Shown: one piece after another, positions 13,985 through 19,405 of the stretch | Layout: every line of letters begins with the position of its first letter | How positions within the stretch are numbered: position 1 is the stretch's first letter | Source: Deltaproteobacteria bacterium | GTDB lineage: Bacteria > Desulfobacterota > G020345765 | Direction of reading: 5' to 3' | DNA: 19,405 nucleotides | Assembly (NCBI GenBank): GCA_030616835.1 | Contig: JAUWWP010000014.1 | Location: 1 to 19,405 of the forward strand | Translations under genes and position numbers: made by a program | Notes under the pieces: model-generated | Told to the model about the DNA's origin: nothing | Seen by the model: the letters and a program-made list of their open reading frames with translations, nothing else | The model's database searches: none

Positions 13985-14713
13985 CTACCCCATAAAGACA
14001 GGAGGATGGGTCTCAATCTCCCTTTTTACTAGCTCATATCTTTCCCTGGTGCCCAGATCTGCCCAGTATCCTTCCATCAGGTATCCGTAAACCCTTTCAT
14101 TCTTCCGGATCAACTCAATATAGGTATCATTAATGGAGCAGAAGGTATTGGCGGAAATATATTGAAATACCTTGGGCTCGAAGAGGTGAATCCCGGTAAA
14201 AATAAGCCTTTTCAGATCCAACCCGGATCCATCAGGAATCTTGTCCAGGAATTGCCGAACCTTACTCTCCCGGTCGATCCCGATAGCTCCATAATAGCCC
14301 TCCTTTTCCTCCTTACGCAGGATCATCGTAGCTAATGCCTTCTTTTTCTGATGAAAATCCATCACCCGGCTTAGGTCGAAATCGACCAGGATATCGCAGT
14401 TAATAACCAAAAAGGTCTCATTGGCGAGAAAACTTTCCGCCTTTTTAATTCCGCCTCCGGTGCCTAAAATCTCTGGTTCATAGGAGTAGCTTATCCGCAG
14501 CCCAAATCTGGAGCCATCTCCCAGTTCTTTTTTGATGGACTGGGGATGATGATGGAGATTGATGATAATCTCCTTAACCCCCCATTTCTTCAGGAAAGCG
14601 AGGGTGTAGCTGATCAGGGACTGGCCGCAAACGGGAAGGAGAGCTTTGGGAATCTTTTCAGTTAGCGGAAGCAGGCGAGTGCCGTAACCAGCAGCCAGGA
14701 TCATCGCCTTCAT
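13985..14713 (-). CDS. murU: Sugar-1-phosphate nucleotidyltransferase, MurU-like
   Basis: A 242-residue NTP transferase with the pyrophosphorylase motif AAGYGTRLLPLTEKIPKALL (G9-R13, K23), the base-binding loop EILGTGGGIKKA (81-92), the metal aspartate in INCDILVDFD (D107), and YWADLGTRERY at the C-terminus. The length, without a hexapeptide-repeat tail, matches MurU (MurNAc-1-phosphate uridylyltransferase), which makes UDP-MurNAc during wall recycling. The amgK-like kinase lies upstream on the same strand; in Pseudomonas the two enzymes act in sequence, which supports this choice over mannose-1-phosphate guanylyltransferase. GGAG lies 8 bases before the ATG. Unlike the Pseudomonas pair, the two genes are separated by 409 bp of repeats. 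Confidence 0.8.
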   Translation of the reverse strand: MKAMILAAGYGTRLLPLTEKIPKALLPVCGQSLISYTLAFLKKWGVKEIIINLHHHPQSIKKELGDGSRFGLRISYSYEPEILGTGGGIKKAESFLANETFLVINCDILVDFDLSRVMDFHQKKKALATMILRKEEKEGYYGAIGIDRESKVRQFLDKIPDGSGLDLKRLIFTGIHLFEPKVFQYISANTFCSINDTYIELIRKNERVYGYLMEGYWADLGTRERYELVKREIETHPPVFMG

Positions 14714-14790
14714 ACTTTTTACTCCATTTGCTAATTATTTAGATAAAGTGTCTTAAATGTCTGCGGATAATATTTCCTACATATCCTGAT

Positions 14791-15075
14791 AAAATTCTAA
14801 ATCCCAAATCCTAAAACCTAAACAAATTCTAAATCTGAATATCAAATGTTCAAAACAATCCCTTCGACGAGCTCAGGATAAGGTTTTGAGTTTTGGGTTC
14901 AGCCTTCGTAGCCAACCACCTTCGCTGGGCCAACCCCGCTGTAGTAACAGTGAAGGCCGGAAGCTAAAGCATCGGTTGAACTACGGCGAAGTAGGCCTTT
15001 GATCATTTGAAATTGTTTAGTATTTAGGATTTAGTGCTTAGGATTTACCTTATTAGTGCTTAGAATTTGTTCATT
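14791..15075. repeat. Large imperfect inverted repeat between amgK and murU
   Basis: The left arm (14791-14856) is built of AAATCCTAAA-like units and ends CAAATGTTCAAAAC. The right arm (15001-15075) carries the same units inverted (TTTAGGATTTAG, GAATTTGTTCATTTG). The centre has TTCGCTGGG-, CGGCGAAGTAGG-type segments and one inverted copy of the CCTGAGC-CGAAGG repeat (14861-14877). No coding frame or RNA is visible in this 409-bp gap. Confidence 0.6.
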
Positions 15076-15122
15076 TGTCTGGATTTGCAATACTACCCTA
15101 TGCCCCCATTATTTTTGTTGTT

Positions 15123-16253
15123 TTACCTAAGTTCCTCCAAATACTTCGACAGGAGCTGTTTAAGCTCTTTTAAATAATCATACTTTTCTAAGTTTTTCTT
15201 AACGTAGCCTAAGGTGGGAGGGATGTACTTAAGGTAATGGTCATTGTTTTTAACCAGGTTGATATAAGCGAACCTTCCTGCTGCCTTCAGATTTCGCTGA
15301 ATACTGGTTAGATCAAAGAGCTCTCGAAACTCTCCCCGATCGATCCGGATACCCTCCAGATCCTCCTTTTTTTTTAGATAATACTGGATCATTTCTTCGA
15401 TAAGACTCTCCTCCAGAGTTAGGTAGGAATCCCTGAGCAGAGAGGCAAGATCATACTGACATGGTCCTAAAAGGGCATCCTGAAAATCGAGGATCTTGAT
15501 CTGCTCATCCTGAACAATAAGGTTACGACTGTGGTAATCCCGGTGGGTGAAGTAACGAGGTTGGCTCGCCAGCCTCTCGGAGATTTGCTTAAAATTCTTC
15601 CGGATTATTTTGCCATCCCTTTTCGCAATCTTCATTGCCCGGGATTTCTCAATGCCATATTCAAGGAAATGCTCAAACTCCCACATTAACAGCCTGGTAC
15701 TGAAAACCTGCTGGAAGGCAAAGCAGCGGGTGCTCCTTCTTCTGGTTCCCCGGAGCTGAAGCTTGAGCAGCTCGTCAATGGCCTTTCGATAATATTTCCT
15801 CTGGATTTCCCTCTCCCTTCCCTTGACCTTTTCCTCCAGGAGGGTCTCGCCCAGGTCCTCCAGGAGCAGGAACCCCCTATTTTCATCATAATGATAAAGC
15901 CGGGGGACATTAAGCTCACAGCGACGGAGATGATTTAAGATATTGATGAAGGGAAGTTCGTCAAAGGTGCGGGATATGGTCGATATTTCCTCGGAGACGA
16001 TTTGGGGATCGGGTTGATTGAGTTTCATCAGGATTATCGAGCTTAAGCCCTCGCAGTCCGCCCCTGCTCGCTTAAGCCTTACCCGATAGTAGCTCCGATT
16101 AGAGGCATCCCCGGCCAGCCTTTCCAGAGTTATATCCTTTACCGAAGGAGCTAAGGTCTCCCGGATTGATTGGATCACCGCTCGTTTCATCTGATCAAAA
16201 GCCTGAAGATTCGATATCCAATCAATCTTACTATCCAATCCAGCCTCTGTCAA
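15123..16253 (-). CDS. amgK: Anomeric cell-wall amino sugar kinase, AmgK-like
   Basis: A protein of up to 376 residues in the aminoglycoside-phosphotransferase kinase fold. Visible are the nucleotide loop GDASNRSYYRV (49-58), the lysine-bearing strand IILMKL, the hinge FLLLEDLGETLL, the catalytic loop THRDYHSRNL (D239, N244) and the metal motif ILDFQDALLGPCQYDLASLL (D256). The last motif is close to AmgK, which phosphorylates MurNAc or GlcNAc at C1 to feed MurU. The murU-like gene follows on the same strand. Start is uncertain: the longest frame begins with TTG at 16253; another TTG at 16238 has AGAGG before it, and the first ATG is at 16190. All keep the kinase domain. Confidence 0.85.
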   Translation of the reverse strand: MTEAGLDSKIDWISNLQAFDQMKRAVIQSIRETLAPSVKDITLERLAGDASNRSYYRVRLKRAGADCEGLSSIILMKLNQPDPQIVSEEISTISRTFDELPFINILNHLRRCELNVPRLYHYDENRGFLLLEDLGETLLEEKVKGREREIQRKYYRKAIDELLKLQLRGTRRRSTRCFAFQQVFSTRLLMWEFEHFLEYGIEKSRAMKIAKRDGKIIRKNFKQISERLASQPRYFTHRDYHSRNLIVQDEQIKILDFQDALLGPCQYDLASLLRDSYLTLEESLIEEMIQYYLKKKEDLEGIRIDRGEFRELFDLTSIQRNLKAAGRFAYINLVKNNDHYLKYIPPTLGYVKKNLEKYDYLKELKQLLSKYLEELR

Positions 16254-16266
16254 ACGACTTTTTCTC

Positions 16267-16295
16267 TTGACAAATCACTCATAATTTTATATAAA
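16267..16295 (+). promoter_or_regulatory. Promoter of the J-domain/Hsp70 operon
   Basis: TTGACA (16267-16272) and TATAAA (16290-16295) with exactly 17 bases between them, on the plus strand, near-consensus sigma-70. The leader of about 90 bases contains one CCTGAGC-CGAAGG dispersed repeat (16334-16350). No CIRCE-type heat-shock inverted repeat is visible. Confidence 0.8.
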
Positions 16296-16391
16296 GGTAA
16301 GGTTTTACTATATATTTTCATTCAATAACTTGTCCTGAGCCTGTCGAAGGATTTATTTTCCCAACTGTTCGGATAAGGGATTGTTAAATAT

Positions 16392-17609
16392 ATGTCTAAA
16401 AAGGATATTGTCTTAGGGTCTGAGAATCTAAAGTATCGGCCCAAGATTAATCAATCTCTGGATCTCCACAAGCTTCGTATTGATGCTAAAGAAGGTTTTC
16501 TTCTTTCAAGGGTGGATGGTAAGACCAGTGTGGAGCAACTACTAATGGTGAGCGGAATGAGCCGACAGGAGACAATGTACTCCCTCTCTAAGCTACTCGA
16601 GCAGGAGATAATTTTCTTTGAAGGAGAACCAAAGGTACGGGCTAAGATTGCCCCGGATGTCCCAATAAAGGACGAGGAAATTCAGGAGGAAGAGGGGGCA
16701 GCAGATGAAGAGGTGGAGATTGCCGAGGAAGATAAAAAGAAGATTCTTTCCACCTATAGAAGCCTGGGTGATCTTAATTATTATAAGATCCTGGGAATTG
16801 AGAAGGATTCCAATCGCCGGGAGATCAAGAGGGCCTATTTTGCCCTCTCCCGGGAGTTTCATCCGGATCGTTATTTCCGCAAGTCCATTGGTACCTTTAA
16901 ACCCATGCTGGAGGCAATCTTCAAGAAGGTCTCCGAGGCCTATGAGATTGTGTATGATCCTGAGTCCCAAAAGGAGTATAATAAGTCCATCCTGGCCGAA
17001 GAGAAGATAGCCGAGGCCCGGAAGGAATCGGAGAAGCAGGCCCAGGCCGGCCGTCCTATAGATAAGTCGCTAAGACCGATAACGGAGAGATTGGCTAAGG
17101 CCAAAGACTTTTTTAAGGCAGGAAAGAAGGATTTTCTCGATAAGAACTACAAGTCTGCCAGTGTGCACTTTAAGCTGGCCATCGCTTACGACCCTTATAA
17201 TGAACAGTATAAGGAAAGCTTTGCCGAGGCTCAGAAGATTGTTAGGCAGGGAGAGTTGGAAAGACTGATGAGGAGGGCCTCCTTTGAGGAAGAGGTTGGC
17301 AGGTTTGACGATGCCCTGAAGCTAATGGAGCAGGCAATTCAAATTACCTCTGATAATCCCGAGCCCTATCACAAGCTGGCCCGATTACTTCTGAATCATG
17401 ACCGGGATCTTCGTCAGGCGAAGAATTATTGCCTTCGGGCAATAGATATAAACTCACAGAGTCCCGAGTATTATCTGACCCTGGGATCGATTTATAAGGC
17501 TGCCGGCCTTCTCCGCAATGCTGCCCGGGAGTTCGAAAAGGTCTTACGCTTAGATAAAGGGAATTCTGAGGCCCAGGAGCACTTAAAAGAGCTGAGAAGG
17601 CTCCACTGA
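16392..17609 (+). CDS. J-domain protein with N-terminal PATAN-like helix-turn region and C-terminal TPRs
   Basis: A 405-residue cytosolic protein. Residues 22-78 (LDLHKLRIDAKEGFLLSRVD, then GKTSVEQLLMVSG) form a small helical domain often seen ahead of J domains in delta-proteobacterial-type proteins. An acidic linker covers 92-115. Residues 129-199 are a J domain (YYKILGIEKDSNRREIKRAY) with the Hsp70-activating H157-P158-D159 intact. TPR repeats run from about 235 to the end (EVGRFDDALKLMEQAIQI, PEYYLTLGSIYKAAGLLRNA). There is no zinc-finger or substrate domain of classical DnaJ. The gene lies 34 bp before an Hsp70 gene on the same strand, so it is very likely that protein's dedicated co-chaperone. 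The ribosome site (AAGGGA) is weak and distant. Confidence 0.88.
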   Translation: MSKKDIVLGSENLKYRPKINQSLDLHKLRIDAKEGFLLSRVDGKTSVEQLLMVSGMSRQETMYSLSKLLEQEIIFFEGEPKVRAKIAPDVPIKDEEIQEEEGAADEEVEIAEEDKKKILSTYRSLGDLNYYKILGIEKDSNRREIKRAYFALSREFHPDRYFRKSIGTFKPMLEAIFKKVSEAYEIVYDPESQKEYNKSILAEEKIAEARKESEKQAQAGRPIDKSLRPITERLAKAKDFFKAGKKDFLDKNYKSASVHFKLAIAYDPYNEQYKESFAEAQKIVRQGELERLMRRASFEEEVGRFDDALKLMEQAIQITSDNPEPYHKLARLLLNHDRDLRQAKNYCLRAIDINSQSPEYYLTLGSIYKAAGLLRNAAREFEKVLRLDKGNSEAQEHLKELRRLH

Positions 17610-17643
17610 GGTTAACTCCGGTCTAAAAGGGGGGAACTAAGCC

Positions 17644-19218
17644 ATGGGAAAGGTTATTGGTATTGACTTGGGCACTACTAACTCCTGTGTAGCGGTGATG
17701 GAAGATCATCGCCCGGTTGTTATCCCCAGCAAAGGGGGATATAGAACCACTCCTTCGGTGTTTGCGGTAACCGAAAAGGATAAGAAGCTGGTCGGTCATC
17801 TTGCCAAGCGTCAGGCCATTACTAACCCCAAAGATACCATCTATTCGACAAAAAGACTCATTGGCCGCCGCTATGACTCGCCCGAGATAAAGAAAGCAAT
17901 CAGAACCTATTCCTACCAGATGACAAAGGGGCCCCACGATGATGTGCGCGTTATCTGTAGAGGTAAGGAGTATAGCCTCCCCGAGGTCTCGGCAATGATT
18001 ATTTTAGAGATGAAGAGGATCGCGGAAGAGTATCTGGGAGGAAAGGTTACTGAGGCGGTAATTACCGTTCCTGCCTATTTTAATGACAATCAACGTCAGG
18101 CCACTAAGGACGCTGGGATTGTGGCCGGGCTGGAGGTTCTGCGCATCATCAATGAACCAACTGCCGCCGCCCTGGCTTACGGAATAATTAAAAAGAAGAG
18201 GGAGGAAAAGATAGCCGTTTATGATCTGGGCGGAGGTACCTTTGACATCTCTATTCTGGAGCTGGGAGCCGGTGTCTTCGAGGTGATCTCCACTGCCGGT
18301 GACACCTATCTCGGAGGAGAGGATTTTGATGCAAGGATAATTGACTGCTTGATCGATGAATTTGTCGAAACTACTGGAGTCGACCTGAGAAAGGATAGAA
18401 TGGCCCTTCAGCGATTGGCAGATGCCGCCGAGAAGGCCAAATGTGAACTCTCCTCGGTTAAGGAAACGCAAATTTCACTCCCCTTTATTGCCTCGGATAC
18501 CCAAGGCCCCAAGCATCTTGACCTGAGGTTAACCAGAGAGAAGCTTGAGGAATTGACCAGGGATATAGGAGAGAGGACGATTGAGATCTGTGAGCAAACC
18601 CTGCAACAGGCGAAGCTAAAAAAAGAAGATATTGATGAGGTAATATTGGTAGGGGGACAGACCCGCAGCCCTTTAGTCCAGGAGATAGTAAGGAACTTCT
18701 TCGGTAAGCAGCCGCACAAAGGAGTCCATCCCGATGAGGTAGTGGCTATCGGGGCAGCAGTGCAGGCCTCAGCGCTTACCGAGGAAAAGACCGAGCTTCT
18801 GCTTTTAGATGTCACCCCTCTGTCTCTGGGGATCGCCACCCATGGCGGATATTTCGCCACGCTGATTGAGCGAAATACCACCATTCCTGTACGTAAGGGT
18901 CACATATTTACCACTGCCAAGGATAATCAAACCAAGGTTAAGATCCGGGTACTTCAAGGGGAGAGTGAAAAGGCGGATGATAATGAGCTTCTGGGGGAGT
19001 TCATGCTGAGCGGTGTCCGCCGGGCCAAAAAGGGAGAGCCGGAGATTGATGTCAGCTTCGACATCAATGCTGATGGGATAGTAAATGTTTCGGCGAAGGA
19101 CCTGGAGACAAATAAAGAGCAATCCATCACGGTTATTGCCTCGAGCGGCCTGACCGAGGAGGAGGTTCGGCAGATGGCTGAGGAGGCTCAGATGTTTGAG
19201 CTGGAGTTAAAGGAGTAG
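17644..19218 (+). CDS. dnaK: Hsp70/DnaK-family chaperone lacking the helical lid
   Basis: A 524-residue Hsp70. The ATPase domain is complete: IDLGTTNS (7-14), K70 in STKRLIGRR, E171 in NEPTAAALAYG, DLGGGTFD (194-201, T199) and VILVGGQTRSPLVQE; the key positions fall at the same numbers as in E. coli DnaK. The interdomain linker LLLLDVTPLSLGI and the beta substrate-binding domain follow (to about residue 503). The protein then stops after one short helix (LTEEEVRQMAEEAQMFELEL), whereas DnaK continues for about 110 more residues of alpha-helical lid. The stop is followed at once by the next gene, so this looks like a native short form, not a frameshift. A lidless Hsp70 should hold substrates weakly. 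GGGGGGA precedes the ATG. Confidence 0.93.
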   Translation: MGKVIGIDLGTTNSCVAVMEDHRPVVIPSKGGYRTTPSVFAVTEKDKKLVGHLAKRQAITNPKDTIYSTKRLIGRRYDSPEIKKAIRTYSYQMTKGPHDDVRVICRGKEYSLPEVSAMIILEMKRIAEEYLGGKVTEAVITVPAYFNDNQRQATKDAGIVAGLEVLRIINEPTAAALAYGIIKKKREEKIAVYDLGGGTFDISILELGAGVFEVISTAGDTYLGGEDFDARIIDCLIDEFVETTGVDLRKDRMALQRLADAAEKAKCELSSVKETQISLPFIASDTQGPKHLDLRLTREKLEELTRDIGERTIEICEQTLQQAKLKKEDIDEVILVGGQTRSPLVQEIVRNFFGKQPHKGVHPDEVVAIGAAVQASALTEEKTELLLLDVTPLSLGIATHGGYFATLIERNTTIPVRKGHIFTTAKDNQTKVKIRVLQGESEKADDNELLGEFMLSGVRRAKKGEPEIDVSFDINADGIVNVSAKDLETNKEQSITVIASSGLTEEEVRQMAEEAQMFELELKE

Positions 19219-19227
19219 AGGCTAAGT

Positions 19228-19405
19228 ATGCAGAGGGACTCTGCGATAGATAAATATTTGGAAGAAGGACTTAACTTTTATGGGCTGGGAAAGTTCAAGG
19301 AGGCAATTGAGTGCTGGAAGAAGGTTCTGGGGCTCGATCCCGATAATTCCTTGGCTAAAGATTACATTGAGTCTGCCGGGGGAGAGGTAAGTGAGGCGGA
19401 AAAGA
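19228..19405 (+). CDS. TPR-containing protein (partial, cut by window edge)
   Basis: The frame starts with ATG, six bases after AGAGG and only 9 bp beyond the Hsp70 stop, and is open to the window end (59 codons). It begins MQRDSAIDKYLEEGLNFYGL. It carries a TPR-like helix pair (GLGKFKEAIECWKKVLGLDP, then DNSLAKDYIES). Tight spacing makes it the third gene of the J-domain/Hsp70 operon. The remainder and any other domain lie outside the window. Confidence 0.8.
   Translation, partial: MQRDSAIDKYLEEGLNFYGLGKFKEAIECWKKVLGLDPDNSLAKDYIESAGGEVSEAEK

Noticed and set aside
17623..19122. Several minus-strand frames inside the Hsp70 gene
   Set aside because: Antisense shadows of a gene with complete Hsp70 signatures.

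Overview
The window comes from a bacterium with an outer membrane (CpoB/YbgF-like lipoprotein, LysM envelope protein), the MEP isoprenoid pathway (ispG) and an AmgK/MurU-type muramic-sugar salvage pair. Many intergenic gaps hold short dispersed repeats and inverted repeats. I cannot place the organism firmly. A Desulfobacterota-like or candidate-phylum lineage fits the gene content, but this is inference. Most genes up to 16254 lie on the minus strand; the chaperone cluster at the right end is on the plus strand.

Left part (1-4300, minus): a HEPN/MNT toxin-antitoxin pair is translationally coupled to the 3' end of ispG. A LysM protein follows with its own terminator and promoter. Next is an AbrB-type antitoxin/RelE-type toxin operon with a good promoter and a candidate direct-repeat operator. 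It lies between a cpoB-like gene and a scrambled, internally deleted remnant of that same gene, so this locus has been rearranged. The gap 4287-4806 holds repeats and an unlisted 53-residue small membrane ORF.

Centre-left (4800-9080, minus): a GC-rich trehalase that looks like the fungal neutral (calcium-regulated) type, a flavin-reductase-like protein and a B12-binding radical SAM enzyme.

Centre (9080-13985): an AT-rich accessory island. Two multidomain proteins share a GHKL-type ATPase/winged-helix chassis but carry different N-terminal domains (Schlafen-like AlbA_2 and DUF4062). They also share their ribosome-binding leader. Beyond them lies a DUF3800 gene. Convergent with it, and ending on its stop codon, is a roughly 61-nt RNA gene on the plus strand. 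That gene has a consensus-like promoter, a compact three-way-junction fold and a T7 terminator. The DUF3800 protein plus this structured RNA is the best candidate for a poorly described system here.

Right part (13985-19405): murU-like nucleotidyltransferase and amgK-like kinase (minus), separated by 409 bp of repeats. On the plus strand, behind a strong promoter, come a J-domain/TPR protein, an Hsp70 that lacks its alpha-helical lid, and the start of a TPR protein, forming a probable specialised chaperone operon.
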